Below are positions 29,602 through 40,207 of a stretch of 64,000 nucleotides of DNA, in pieces (the stretch's first letter is position 1; every line of letters begins with the position of its first letter). Source of the stretch: Dehalococcoidia bacterium (GTDB lineage Bacteria > Chloroflexota > Dehalococcoidia > DSTF01 > JACRBR01); the NCBI GenBank assembly GCA_021462855.1, contig JAJTXQ010000036.1, positions 1-64,000 of the forward strand. The letters run 5' to 3'. Made by a program: the position numbers and the translations under genes. The notes beneath the pieces are model-generated. The model saw only the letters and a program-made list of their open reading frames with translations. It was not told the DNA's origin and made no database searches.

Positions 29602-30072
29602 TTACTGCGACGCGCCGGCCCCAACGGCCTTCGCGCCGTTGACCTTGATCGTCTTCGCCTTCACGCTCTCGGCCTTGGGCAGCCGCAGCGTGAGCACGCC
29701 GTCCTCGAAGCTGGCGTTGGCCTGGTCGGCGTTGACCTCGCCCGGGAGCGTCAACTGGCGCATGAACACGCCATGCTTGCGCTCCTTGCGGTAATAGTTC
29801 TCCGCCTTCTCTTCCGACTCCTCCCTGGACTCGCCCTTCAGGCTCAGGACGTCGCCCGTCACCTGGATCTCGATGTCCTCCGCCTTCACGCCGGGCAGGG
29901 ACGCCTTGACGACGACCTCGTCCTTCGTGTCGAGCAGGTCGACGGGGAAGAAGCCATGCTCGCCGCCGCCCGGCAGCAGCGTGCGGAACGGGCGGTCCTC
30001 GAACATGCGGTCAAGGGCGTTTCGAAGCGATGCCATCTCCGCGAACGGGTCCCAACGGGTGATGTCAGCCAT
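29602..30072 (-). CDS. Small heat-shock protein Hsp20 (alpha-crystallin family)
   Basis: This 156-residue ATP-independent holdase has an N-terminal segment DPFAEMASLRNALDRMFED. The alpha-crystallin domain (about 45-140) has FFPVDLLDTKDEVVVKASLPGVKAEDIEIQVTG, YYRKERKHGVFMRQLTLPG and the closing strand NASFEDGVLTLRLPKAE. A C-terminal lysine-rich tail follows. It binds unfolding proteins and hands them to the DnaK and Clp systems. It is divergent from dnaJ-hspR-clp, with which it shares a 160-bp control region. AGGAGG precedes the ATG. Confidence 0.95.
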   Translation of the reverse strand: MADITRWDPFAEMASLRNALDRMFEDRPFRTLLPGGGEHGFFPVDLLDTKDEVVVKASLPGVKAEDIEIQVTGDVLSLKGESREESEEKAENYYRKERKHGVFMRQLTLPGEVNADQANASFEDGVLTLRLPKAESVKAKTIKVNGAKAVGAGASQ

Positions 30073-30124
30073 GGTGGTGCCTCCTAATCTGAACCTGTGA
30101 TCTGAGCTATCTCTACCCGATCCC

Positions 30125-30154
30125 TTTGTACCGCCGGCAAGGCCGACGAGTCAA
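30125..30154 (-). promoter_or_regulatory. hsp20 promoter
   Basis: Minus strand: TTGACT (30149-30154), an 18-nt spacer, then TACAAA (30125-30130), about 53 nt before the ATG. The -35 overlaps a pair of TGACTC repeats that could be part of a regulator site. Confidence 0.5.
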
Positions 30155-30176
30155 GTATCCTGAGTCATTACATATC

Positions 30177-30206
30177 AATCTACCTGCAGGTACATACCGG
30201 TAGATT
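30177..30206. promoter_or_regulatory. Inverted repeat in the hsp20-dnaJ control region (HspR operator candidate)
   Basis: AATCTACC at 30177 pairs with GGTAGATT at 30199 across 14 nt. The inner sequence holds the perfect palindromes TACCTGCAGGTA and TACCGGTA. It lies just upstream of the dnaJ -10 and behind the hsp20 promoter. The sequence is not the actinobacterial HAIR consensus (CTTGAGT-N7-ACTCAAG), but its position suits the HspR encoded downstream. Confidence 0.45.
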
Positions 30207-30217
30207 ATTGCCGCCCG

Positions 30218-30226
30218 TGCTACACT
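30218..30226 (+). promoter_or_regulatory. Extended -10 of the dnaJ operon (TGCTACACT)
   Basis: TGCTACACT ends 6 nt before the GTG start, so the transcript would begin at the start codon (leaderless). No Shine-Dalgarno is visible, in agreement. Confidence 0.45.
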
Positions 30227-30232
30227 TGCAGG

Positions 30233-31216
30233 GTGGCGAAGGACTTCTACAGCACACTGGGTGTCTCCCGCACGGCGACGGACAAAGAGATCCGCTCCGC
30301 CTATCGCAAGGCCGCCCGCAAACACCACCCGGACGTGAATCCGGGAGACAAGGCGGCCGAGGCGCGCTTTAAGGAGGTCAACACGGCCTACGAGGTGCTG
30401 TCCGATTCCGAGAAGCGCCGCAAGTACGACAAGTACGGCGACCAGTGGGAGCACGCAGACCAGATCGAGGAGATGCAGCGCGCCCGCGCCTCCCGCCCGT
30501 TCGGCGGCAACGGCGGCTCGTACACCTTCGACATCAACGACCTCGGCGACGCCGGCGACCTGGGCGGCGTGTTCAGCCAGTTCTTCCGGCGCGGGGGCGG
30601 CCCGCGGACGATGGCCCGCCGGGGCGCCGACATCCAGCAGCCCGTAGAGATCACGCTCGAAGAGGCGTACCACGGCACCACGCGCGTCCTGCAGTTGGCC
30701 GCGCAGGAGCCTTGTTCCACGTGCGGCGGCTCCGGCGAGATCGCGGGCGCGACATGCCACGCCTGCAACGGCGCCGGCGTCGTCGTCAACCCGCGCCGGC
30801 TCGAGGTGAAGATCCCCGCCGGCGTCGCGAGCGGGTCGAAGGTCCGCGTCGCCGGCGAGGGCCAGCCGGGGTACGGCGGCGGCGGCAACGGCGCCATGAT
30901 CCTCGTGGTCACGGTGCGCCCGCACCCGCGCTTCGAACGCAAGGGCGACGACCTCATCGAGGACGTCGACGTGCCCGTGACCACCGCCGTCCTCGGCGGC
31001 GAGGTCGAAGTGCCGACCGTCACCAGCCGGGTGATGCTCAAGGTCCCGCCCATGACGCAGGGCGGCCGCATCTTCAAGCTCGCCGGGCTCGGCATGCCGC
31101 GCCTGTCGAAGCAGGGCAAGGGAGACCTGCACGCCCGCGTCCGCATCCGGCTCCCGCACGATATCGATGACCGCCAGCGCGCGCTGTTCGAGCAGCTGCG
31201 CGAGGCCGGCGTGTAA
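30233..31216 (+). CDS. DnaJ/CbpA-type J-domain co-chaperone with half zinc finger
   Basis: This 327-residue Hsp40 has a J-domain at residues 1-65 ([20 protein letters not shown], the HPD motif in KHHPDVN), a short linker (about 80-110), then the beta-sandwich substrate-binding domains. The zinc region keeps only two CxxCxGxG repeats (CSTCGGSG and CHACNGAG) instead of the four of classical DnaJ, so one zinc site at most is possible. It stimulates DnaK ATPase and delivers substrates. The GTG start is fixed by [10 protein letters not shown]. It is first in the operon with hspR and the Clp ATPase. Confidence 0.92.
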   Translation: MAKDFYSTLGVSRTATDKEIRSAYRKAARKHHPDVNPGDKAAEARFKEVNTAYEVLSDSEKRRKYDKYGDQWEHADQIEEMQRARASRPFGGNGGSYTFDINDLGDAGDLGGVFSQFFRRGGGPRTMARRGADIQQPVEITLEEAYHGTTRVLQLAAQEPCSTCGGSGEIAGATCHACNGAGVVVNPRRLEVKIPAGVASGSKVRVAGEGQPGYGGGGNGAMILVVTVRPHPRFERKGDDLIEDVDVPVTTAVLGGEVEVPTVTSRVMLKVPPMTQGGRIFKLAGLGMPRLSKQGKGDLHARVRIRLPHDIDDRQRALFEQLREAGV

Positions 31217-31233
31217 CGGAAAGGCAGCAGCGC

Positions 31234-31581
31234 ATGGCCGAGCACATCTTCGAACACGACGAGCACGAGCCCTGCTACGTGATCTCGATCGCCGCGCGCA
31301 TGGTCGGCATGCACGCACAGACGCTGCGCCAGTACGAGCGCATCGGCCTCATCGAGCCGAAGCGCACGCGCGGGAACATCCGCCTGTACTCGCGCGCCGA
31401 CGTCGCGCGGCTGCGGCAGGTGCAGCGGCTCGTCAGCGACCTGGGCGTCAACCTCGCCGGTGTCGAGGTGATCCTGCGCATGAGCGAGCGCATCCAGCGC
31501 ATGGAGCAGGAGATGGAGGCGCTGCGCCGCGAGGTGCAGCGCCATCGCGACCGCCGGCTGCCGGCGCCGCTCGACGGATAG
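31234..31581 (+). CDS. hspR: HspR, MerR-family heat-shock repressor
   Basis: This 115-residue MerR-type regulator has the helix-turn-helix ISIAARMVGMHAQTLRQYERIGLIEPKRT and wing NIRLYSRADVARL. A predicted coiled-coil dimer helix (RIQRMEQEMEALRREVQRHRDR) follows. This is the HspR subgroup, which represses dnaK, clpB and hsp20 genes and uses DnaK as co-repressor. The start lies 17 nt after the dnaJ stop, with GGAAAGGCAG upstream. Its position between dnaJ and a Clp ATPase matches known hspR loci, and autoregulation of this cluster is likely. Confidence 0.92.
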   Translation: MAEHIFEHDEHEPCYVISIAARMVGMHAQTLRQYERIGLIEPKRTRGNIRLYSRADVARLRQVQRLVSDLGVNLAGVEVILRMSERIQRMEQEMEALRREVQRHRDRRLPAPLDG

Positions 31582-31636
31582 ACGGGCATTACGCGCGGCC
31601 GGGCCGGACGCCCGGCGCGCCGGAGGAGATATCGAC

Positions 31637-34108
<2,472 letters not shown>

Positions 34109-34131
34109 CATCGAACGATGGGACGATGCCG

Positions 34132-34158
34132 AAGGGCGGGGGCAACGCCCCCGCCCTT
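34132..34158 (+). terminator. Terminator after the heat-shock operon
   Basis: AAGGGCGGGGGC and GCCCCCGCCCTT form a perfect 12-bp stem with a 3-nt loop, 24 nt beyond the Clp stop codon. The downstream gene therefore needs its own promoter. Confidence 0.75.
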
Positions 34159-34240
34159 CGTGCGCTCGCGGGGCAAAGCTGATTCAATGTGCCGTCACGC
34201 ATCGCACGGCCCTCACCCGGGCAGGCAGGGGAGGTACCAC

Positions 34241-34699
34241 TTGGCAATCGGACTGAAGCGCGTCGACCACGTCAGCATGGCCGTCTGGAAGATCGACGAT
34301 ACGATCGGTTTCTTCACCGACGTCTTCGGCTGGAAGGAGGCGGGCCGCTTCAGCAACGCGGAGGCGGGCTTCGCCGGCGTCGTCCTCGACGTCCCCGGCG
34401 CCGACGGCCAGCGGCAGATGCAGTGGGAGATCCTGGAGCCGCTCGGCGAGAACAGCTTCATCGAAAAGTTCCTGCGCGAGCGCGGCCCCGGCCTGCACCA
34501 CGTCACTCTCGAGGTCGCCGACGCCGACGAGGCCGCGAAGGAACTGCGCTCGTGCGCGATCGAGCCGTTCGGCGGACCTCGCGTCTCGTGGGACTGGAAA
34601 GAGATGTTCATCCACCCGCGGTCATCGGGAGGCGTGCTCTTCCAGTTGTTCGAGCAGCTCGACGCGCCGGGCACCCTCGGCGGGCCGCCGCAGGGCTGA
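34241..34699 (+). CDS. VOC-family protein, methylmalonyl-CoA epimerase-like
   Basis: This 152-residue protein has paired beta-alpha-beta-beta-beta modules. The metal ligands sit in RVDHVSMAV (first His) and GLHHVTLEV (second His), with a Glu in WEILEPLGENSFIEKFL and the closing GGVLFQLFEQ. The arrangement and spacing match methylmalonyl-CoA epimerase, which racemises methylmalonyl-CoA on the route from propionyl-CoA to succinyl-CoA. Other VOC enzymes share the fold. The start is TTG at 34241, backed by GGGGAGG 7 nt upstream and the family N-terminus. The neighbouring genes do not settle the function. Confidence 0.8.
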   Translation: MAIGLKRVDHVSMAVWKIDDTIGFFTDVFGWKEAGRFSNAEAGFAGVVLDVPGADGQRQMQWEILEPLGENSFIEKFLRERGPGLHHVTLEVADADEAAKELRSCAIEPFGGPRVSWDWKEMFIHPRSSGGVLFQLFEQLDAPGTLGGPPQG

Positions 34700-34701
34700 C
34701 G

Positions 34702-35856
34702 CTACGCTGCCCAGGCGCGCGCGCCGGCGACCCACGTCTCGCGCACGCGCAGCGCATTGTCGAGCACGATGAAGTCGGCGGGGCAGCCGGCCGCGATGAC
34801 GCCGCCGCCGATACGCAGCGCGCGCGCGGGCACGGCGGCGCACATCGCCGCCGCCTCGTGCAGCGGCGTGCCGAGGTGCGCCACGGCGTTGCGCAGCGCC
34901 TGGTCCATGGTGATCACGCCGCCGATGATCGTGCCGTCGGCGACACGCACGGCCTTCCCGCCTTCCACGCGGATGCGCTGGCCCTCCCACTCCGCCTCGC
35001 CCTCGTCGGTGCCGGCGAGCGGCATGCCATCGGTAATCAGCGCGACGTTCGCCGCGCCCTTCGCGCGCAGCAGCAGCCGCGCCGCCGCGTAATCGACGTG
35101 CGCGCCATCACCGATCAGCTCCGCGGTCACATCATCGCGTTCAAGCGCGGCGGCGATCACGCCGGGATCGCGATGCCCGAACGGCCGCATCGCGTTGAAG
35201 CAGTGCGTGACGTGGCTCGCGCCGCGGTCGAACGCGCGCATCGCCTCCGCGTACGTCGCGTCGGTGTGCCCGACGGCCGCCACGGCGCCCGCCGCGAGCA
35301 CGGCGTCGATCAGCGCACCGGCGCCCGGCAGCTCGGGCGCGAGCGTCACCTGCCGCACCGCGCCGCCCGCCGCCGCGTGCAACGCGCGGTACTCGGCAGC
35401 CGAAGGCGCGCGCAGCCACGCCGCCGGGAACGCGCCCTTCCGCGCGGGGTTGATGTACGGCCCCTCGAGGTGGAAGCCCAGCGCGCGCGCGCCGCCCTCC
35501 ACCGCGCCGACCGCGCCGGCGAGCGCGCGCAGCCGGCGCTCGATCGCCGCATGGTCCGCGCCCGACGTGCTGACAAGAAACCCGGTGACGCCGCGCGACA
35601 CCACCCATCGCGCGTAGCCGCGCACCTGTTCCGCGTCGCCGGCCATCAGGTCAAATCCGCCGCCGCCGTGCACGTGCACATCGATCAGTCCCGCGGCGAC
35701 GTACCGGCCGCCGGCATCGACGGCGTCGATGCCGTGCGGCACCGGGCAGCAGCCCGCGTGCACCGCGGCGATCGTGCCATCGCGCACGACCAGGCAGCCT
35801 TCGCGCACGCCCTGGGGCAGCACGAGCCGCGCGTTCGTGAGCGCGAACGGCCTCAT
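34702..35856 (-). CDS. nagA: N-acetylglucosamine-6-phosphate deacetylase
   Basis: NagA removes acetyl from GlcNAc-6-phosphate in amino-sugar salvage and cell-wall recycling. The 384-residue amidohydrolase has metal motif HVHGGGGFDLM, the Glu ligand in FHLEGPYINPARKGAF, His in VGHTDATY and HCFNAM, and the catalytic Asp in LITDGMPLAG. These are all in the usual order. Its ATG overlaps the mutM stop (ATGA), so it is the last gene of a coupled five-gene operon. No nagB or PTS gene is adjacent. It ends 2 nt from the convergent VOC gene. Confidence 0.93.
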   Translation of the reverse strand: MRPFALTNARLVLPQGVREGCLVVRDGTIAAVHAGCCPVPHGIDAVDAGGRYVAAGLIDVHVHGGGGFDLMAGDAEQVRGYARWVVSRGVTGFLVSTSGADHAAIERRLRALAGAVGAVEGGARALGFHLEGPYINPARKGAFPAAWLRAPSAAEYRALHAAAGGAVRQVTLAPELPGAGALIDAVLAAGAVAAVGHTDATYAEAMRAFDRGASHVTHCFNAMRPFGHRDPGVIAAALERDDVTAELIGDGAHVDYAAARLLLRAKGAANVALITDGMPLAGTDEGEAEWEGQRIRVEGGKAVRVADGTIIGGVITMDQALRNAVAHLGTPLHEAAAMCAAVPARALRIGGGVIAAGCPADFIVLDNALRVRETWVAGARAWAA

Positions 35857-36677
35857 CGCTGGCACGTCCGGCACCACGAGGTCACGCGGTCGTTGGGCGA
35901 AATCTGGCTGATGTGCGTGCCGCAGCGCGGGCAGCGTCCTTCGTCGCGGTCGCGCCCCTCCACGCCCTTGCGGTGCACTTTCAGATGTTCGCGCCATTCC
36001 TCGTAGTCGAGCGCGTCGCGGAAGCGCTCCGCGAGGATCGGGAGCGCCCAGTCGTACACCTCGCGCATGCCGCGATACAGCGCGCCGATCTCGTCGTCGG
36101 AGAGCGTGGTGCGCTTCCGAAACGGGTCGATGCGCGCGGCGAACAGGATCTCGTCCGAGTACGCGTTCCCGATGCCGGCGACGAAGTTCTGGTTGGTGAG
36201 GACGCCTTTGATCGCGCCCGAGTACTTCCGGATACGCTGCCGGAACTCGTCCTCGCCCACCACGAGGGCGTCCGGCCCCAGGTCGGCGAACTGCGGCACG
36301 TTCGCCACCTCATCGCCATGGACGAGGTAGATTTTGCCCATCACGCGCTGGTCGGCGTACCGGAGCTCGGCGCGCCCGTCGAGCGTCAGCGTCATCGCCA
36401 CCTTCGGCCGCTTCTTCTCGGGCGCCTCGACGTACTGGAAGCGGCCGGTCAACATCGGATTGATCACCATCACGTAGCCGTCATCGAGCCCGAACAGCAG
36501 GAATTTGCCGTGCCGCAGCACCTCGCCGAAGCGGCGGCCCGTGATGCCGGCGACAAAGTCCGTCGCACCAGTACGGACGATGTACGGGATGCGCACCTCG
36601 GCCGCCGTCACTTCGGCGCCGATGATGCGCGCGTTCAGGAACCCCCGGATCGCTTCGAGATCAGGTATCTCCGGCAT
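35853..36677 (-). CDS. mutM: Formamidopyrimidine-DNA glycosylase (Fpg/Nei family)
   Basis: MutM removes oxidised bases such as 8-oxoguanine and nicks the abasic site. The 274-residue protein begins MPEIPDLEAI with the catalytic Pro2 and Glu3, has the conserved Lys in RHGKFLLFGL, the helix-two-turn-helix with VAGIGNAYSDEILFAARIDP, and a C-terminal zinc finger CPRCGTHISQISPNDRVTSW followed by CRTC. The first motif (PDLEAI instead of PEVETI) is slightly divergent, so a Nei-like specificity is possible. It is the fourth gene of the operon after HEAT, NUDIX and GNAT genes, and overlaps nagA by 4 nt. Confidence 0.92.
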   Translation of the reverse strand: MPEIPDLEAIRGFLNARIIGAEVTAAEVRIPYIVRTGATDFVAGITGRRFGEVLRHGKFLLFGLDDGYVMVINPMLTGRFQYVEAPEKKRPKVAMTLTLDGRAELRYADQRVMGKIYLVHGDEVANVPQFADLGPDALVVGEDEFRQRIRKYSGAIKGVLTNQNFVAGIGNAYSDEILFAARIDPFRKRTTLSDDEIGALYRGMREVYDWALPILAERFRDALDYEEWREHLKVHRKGVEGRDRDEGRCPRCGTHISQISPNDRVTSWCRTCQR

Positions 36678-36714
36678 GCACGAACGGTACCACGCGGCTG
36701 GCCGAGCGGGTGCG

Positions 36715-37257
36715 TCAGTCCTGCAGCGCCTGCCAGGCGGACAGGTATTCCATGACGACGAACGTGTTGCCGCCCCGCCGCGAGCGGCCGCACACGCGGA
36801 ACCCTGCCTTCTCGAAGGCGCGCTGGGCGCGCACGTTCCAGTCGAGCGTCTTCAGGTAGACGCGCCGGAACCCGGTCGTGCCGAGGATGTGCCGCACCAG
36901 CGTGCGCACGGCATCGGTGCCGTAGCCCCTGCTCCAGTACGAGCGTTCGCCGATCGTGATGCCGATCTCCGCCTCGCGGCGGATCGTGTCGATGTTGTAG
37001 TACATCACGTTGCCGATGTGGCAGCCGGCGGCGTCCTCGACGGCGAGCGTGCGGCGGTACGGGCTCGGATACCGCAACTCGTCGCGGTAGAGCGCCAGGT
37101 AATCGTCGAAGCTCGCCGCGAACGGGCGCGCGGCGTCGTACCGCGCGAGCTCGGCGTCGGTGCGCCAGCGGTAGTCCTCCCGCGCGTCACCGAGCCGCTT
37201 CTCGCGGAGCACCGTGTGCTCGCCGCGCGCGACTTCGCCTTCAACCGTCGTCGTCAC
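36715..37257 (-). CDS. GNAT N-acetyltransferase (RimJ/RimL-like)
   Basis: This 180-residue protein has the GNAT fold of the RimJ/RimL type. VLREKRLGDAREDYRWRTD occupies the N-terminus, and IGITIGERSYWSRGYGTDAVRTLVRHIL contains the acetyl-CoA loop (RGYGTDA). KTLDWNVRAQRAFEKAGF closes the domain. It acetylates a protein N-terminus, antibiotic or small amine; the target is unknown. The GTG start overlaps the NUDIX stop (GTGA), so the longer tracked ORF is trimmed. It is the third gene of the HEAT-NUDIX-GNAT-mutM-nagA unit. Confidence 0.87.
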   Translation of the reverse strand: MTTTVEGEVARGEHTVLREKRLGDAREDYRWRTDAELARYDAARPFAASFDDYLALYRDELRYPSPYRRTLAVEDAAGCHIGNVMYYNIDTIRREAEIGITIGERSYWSRGYGTDAVRTLVRHILGTTGFRRVYLKTLDWNVRAQRAFEKAGFRVCGRSRRGGNTFVVMEYLSAWQALQD

Positions 37258-37703
37258 GCCGTCTCTCCCGCGATGCGCTCCATCGCACGTCGCACGACCC
37301 CGGCCTCGCTGCGATGCGTCATGATCCGCAGCGCCTCGGCCGCCGGGAACCACGCGATGCGGTCATACTCGCGGTCGTGCAGCTCCACGCTGCCGGTGCC
37401 ATCGGGCCGCATGAGGAAGTGGCGTACGGTCTTCTCGTAGCGCACGCCGGGCCGCGCGAACGTGTACGCGATCTCGCCAAGGTCACCGACGATCTCGACG
37501 CCCAGTCCCGTCTCCTCGCGCACTTCGCGCAGCGCGGCCTCTTCGATCGTCTCACCGTACTCGGGCGTGCCCTTCGGCAGCGCCCAGAGCCCCTCGTGCG
37601 TGCGGCCGGCGAGCACGATCTCCACGCCATCGCGGCCGTGGCGATAGATCACGCCGCCGGCCGAGCGCGCCTGCTCCACGCGGAGGTTCGGGTCGATCGT
37701 CAT
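37254..37703 (-). CDS. NUDIX hydrolase (MutT-like)
   Basis: This 149-residue protein carries a complete Nudix box in GTPEYGETIEEAALREVREETGLGV (G-x5-E-x7-REVREETG), preceded by RSAGGVIYRHGRDGVEIVLAGRTHEGLWALPKG. Nudix enzymes hydrolyse nucleoside diphosphates linked to another group, including 8-oxo-dGTP (MutT) and diadenosine polyphosphates. The HDREYDRIAWFPAAEALRIM part resembles the diadenosine type. Its presence in an operon with mutM makes an oxidised-nucleotide role attractive but unproven. It overlaps both neighbours by 4 nt. Confidence 0.9.
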   Translation of the reverse strand: MTIDPNLRVEQARSAGGVIYRHGRDGVEIVLAGRTHEGLWALPKGTPEYGETIEEAALREVREETGLGVEIVGDLGEIAYTFARPGVRYEKTVRHFLMRPDGTGSVELHDREYDRIAWFPAAEALRIMTHRSEAGVVRRAMERIAGETA

Positions 37704-38665
37704 TCGTCGTCCGCCTCTTCCATATCTTCGGCCACGCTGCGTTCGAGCTCGACGCGGATCCCGAGCGGATCCTCGAAGAAATCGGCCTCGGCAAGCGCCG
37801 CGCTCACTGCCTCGAGCACACGCTCGTCGGTGGATTCCGCCGCGAGGTCGACGAGGATGTTGCGCGCCTCCGGGCCGCCAATCTGGCCGAGCGCGGCGAT
37901 CGCCGCCTCCTGCACCTCGGCATCGTCGTCTCCGATGAGCCGCGCAAGCTCGGGGATCGCCTCTTCGGCCGCGATCTCGCCGGCGGCCGCGGCCGCCTCG
38001 AAGCGCACCTCGGCGTCGTCCGAGCCCATCTCTTCGAGCACATTCGGGAGCCAGTCGAGGTCGGCGTTCCGGCCCATCGCGTGGATCGCCGAAATGCGCA
38101 GCCGGCGGTCGCCGCTCGTGTACGCGTCGTCGATGAGGTCGCGCACCCACTCGTGGCCGCGCACGCCGAGCGCCTCGATCGCGCGGCCGCGCACGTCCAC
38201 CAGCTCCGTATCATCCGTCGCGACGAGCCGCAGCGCGTTCTCGATCTGGCCGACGCGCGGGCGCGCGTCTTCGGTCAGTTCGGCGCGGAACAGGAAGCGG
38301 CCGAGGCCAAGCGCCGACTCCGCGCGCACGATCGCCTCGGGGTCGCGGAGCAGCCGCAGCAGCACGCCGACGAGGTCGTCGCCCTCGTACTCCCACAGCG
38401 CCTTGATCGCGTCGGCGCGCACCTGCACGTCGTCGTCGAGCGCGCCGAGCAGGTACACCGCGCTGAAGTCGTACTCCGCGCTGTCTTCCGACATCTCGGC
38501 GAGCCGGTCGATGATGTTGCGGCGCTGCTGGATGCCGAGCCGCCGCCAGACGTCGATGAACCGCTCGCGCTCGTCGCCGCCAATCCCGCTGAGCTTCGCG
38601 AGCTCCGCCGCGGCCGGCGCCGAGGGCGATCCTTCCAGGCTGGTGAAGAGGGTATCGAGTGACAC
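37700..38665 (-). CDS. HEAT-repeat protein
   Basis: This 321-residue, strongly acidic, all-helical protein consists of HEAT/PBS-lyase-type repeats (VQVRADAIKALWEYEGDD, AIVRAESALGLGRFL, LRISAIHAMGRNAD, AEVRFEAAAAAGEIAAEEA, AEVQEAAIAALGQIGG). These segments are scaffolds for protein binding. There is no signal peptide or catalytic motif. It starts the operon leading to NUDIX, GNAT, mutM and nagA, whose ATG overlaps its stop codon. The partner is unknown. Confidence 0.85.
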   Translation of the reverse strand: MSLDTLFTSLEGSPSAPAAAELAKLSGIGGDERERFIDVWRRLGIQQRRNIIDRLAEMSEDSAEYDFSAVYLLGALDDDVQVRADAIKALWEYEGDDLVGVLLRLLRDPEAIVRAESALGLGRFLFRAELTEDARPRVGQIENALRLVATDDTELVDVRGRAIEALGVRGHEWVRDLIDDAYTSGDRRLRISAIHAMGRNADLDWLPNVLEEMGSDDAEVRFEAAAAAGEIAAEEAIPELARLIGDDDAEVQEAAIAALGQIGGPEARNILVDLAAESTDERVLEAVSAALAEADFFEDPLGIRVELERSVAEDMEEADDE

Positions 38666-38732
38666 GGCAGGCGCTCCTCGCGGGTCTTGCGCTCCCGGAC
38701 GCCGTTACGTCCGCGCAGCCTGCGCCGGTGCC

Positions 38733-39503
38733 TCAGTCTAGGGATCGCCCTCGCGGGGTGTCAACGAGCGCATCGTCGTCGCCGGCGCGCTGCGATGATG
38801 ATGCCACACCCGCGCGCGAGCGAGCGAAACGCACACGCACGATCGCGCGGAGCACGCTCCAGCCGACGCCCGGACTCAGCTTCTTCCCCTCGTCGACGCT
38901 CCGCGCCTCGTACGTCACCGGCACCTCGACGATACGCTCGCCGGCGCGCAGCAGCCGGCAGGTGATCTCCGCATCGAGATCGAAGCCGTTGCAACGCAGT
39001 TCGAGCGCGCGTGCGACCTCCGTGCGCATCACCTTGTAGCAGGTGAGGATGTCCGTAAGCCGCGCGAGGTAGAGCGCGTTGACGGCCCACGTCAGGCCCA
39101 GGTTGCCCGCGTAGCCGACGAGCGGCGTGCCGCCGCGGCCGCGCCCCTTGAACCGCGAGCCAAACACGACGCTCGTCTCGCCGCGCACGATCGGCGCGAG
39201 CAGCAGCGGGATCTCCGACGGGTCGAGCTCCAGGTCCGCGTCCTGCACCATGACGATATCGCCGCGCGCGCGGTCAAACCCGGTGCGCACGGCGCGCCCT
39301 TTGCCGCGCGCGCGATCCTCGAGCACGAGCTGCAGGTCATCGGCGTCGCCGAGCGCCTGCAGCGCCTCGCGCGTGCCGTCGGTCGAGGCGCCGTCGACGA
39401 TGATCAGCTCCTTCGGCATGCCGCAGTCGACCGCCCGCACGCGGGCGATCAGCGCGAGCACCGTCTCCCGCTCGTTCCGCACGGGGATGACGATCGACAG
39501 CAT
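38733..39503 (-). CDS. Glycosyltransferase family 2 (dolichol-phosphate-mannose synthase-like)
   Basis: This 256-residue GT-A enzyme has LSIVIPVRNERETVLALI, the DGASTDGT donor loop and DIVMVQDADLELDP, in which the DxD binds metal and nucleotide sugar. GSRFKGRGRGG and the acceptor helix region FDLDAEITCRLL follow. The pattern resembles DPM1-type synthases that load a sugar onto polyprenyl phosphate, the donor of GT39 enzymes encoded upstream. The last 25 residues are low-complexity. The start overlaps the nucleotidyltransferase stop by one base. It is the last gene of the nine-gene glycan operon. Confidence 0.9.
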   Translation of the reverse strand: MLSIVIPVRNERETVLALIARVRAVDCGMPKELIIVDGASTDGTREALQALGDADDLQLVLEDRARGKGRAVRTGFDRARGDIVMVQDADLELDPSEIPLLLAPIVRGETSVVFGSRFKGRGRGGTPLVGYAGNLGLTWAVNALYLARLTDILTCYKVMRTEVARALELRCNGFDLDAEITCRLLRAGERIVEVPVTYEARSVDEGKKLSPGVGWSVLRAIVRVRFARSRAGVASSSQRAGDDDALVDTPRGRSLD

Positions 39504-40207
39504 CACCCGTGCCGCGCGGCGAGCCAGCGCGCCGCATCTTCGAGCTGGTCGAGGCCGTCGATCGCGCGCCATTCGTCGGTGAAGGGGAACGCGCCGGCGC
39601 GCCGGCCCGCGGCGACCAGCGCGTTCACGAGGTCCGGCATGTCGAACGCCCGCCCGGACGGCACCACATCGAGCGCGGCCGGCGAGATGGCGTAGATGCC
39701 GGCGCTCACGACGTCGGTCACCTCCGGCTTCTCGACGACGCCGGTGATCCGGTCGCCTTCGAGCTCGATGACGCCGAACGGGTGCTGCAGCACGTGCTCG
39801 CGCGTGGCGACGGTGATGTCGTTGCGCGCGCGCTGGTGATGTCCGATCAGACGCCGCATGTCCAGGTCCGTCAGGATGTCGCCGTTCATCGCGAGCAGCG
39901 GCTCGGCCGCATCGAGCGCGCACTCGTCGCGGACGAGCGAGAGCGGGCCGGCGGTGCCGAGCGGCTGGCTCTCGCGCACGTAGGTGATGCGCACGCCGAG
40001 CTGCGCGCCGTCGCGGAAGTATGTCTCGATCAGCTCCGCGCGGTACCCGACGGCGATGATGATGTCGCCGAAGCCCTGGCCGCGCAGCCGCTCGATGATC
40101 TCTTCGAGGATCGGCTTCTCGCCGACGGGCAGCAGCGGCTTGGGGATCGTGTACGTCAGCGGCCGCAGCCGCACGCCCTTGCCGCCGGCGAGCACGACCG
40201 CCTTCAT
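39503..40207 (-). CDS. Sugar-phosphate nucleotidyltransferase
   Basis: This 234-residue protein has the nucleotidyltransferase signature at its N-terminus (VVLAGGKGVRLRPLTYTIPKPLLPVGEKP), with the G-G-x-G-x-R loop and signature lysine. The NGDILTDLD metal Asp and the GVVEKPEV motif follow. It makes an NDP-sugar from a sugar-1-phosphate; the branch resembles glucose- or mannose-1-phosphate transferases. Lacking the C-terminal beta-helix, it is the short monofunctional type. It overlaps the epimerase gene by 4 nt and the GT2 gene by 1 nt in the glycan operon. Confidence 0.92.
   Translation of the reverse strand: MKAVVLAGGKGVRLRPLTYTIPKPLLPVGEKPILEEIIERLRGQGFGDIIIAVGYRAELIETYFRDGAQLGVRITYVRESQPLGTAGPLSLVRDECALDAAEPLLAMNGDILTDLDMRRLIGHHQRARNDITVATREHVLQHPFGVIELEGDRITGVVEKPEVTDVVSAGIYAISPAALDVVPSGRAFDMPDLVNALVAAGRRAGAFPFTDEWRAIDGLDQLEDAARWLAARHG

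Noticed and set aside
30145-30170. HAIR-type HspR operator (AGTCAAG ... CTGAGT)
   Set aside because: The half-sites are in everted orientation with the wrong spacing, so the classical CTTGAGT-N7-ACTCAAG element is not present.
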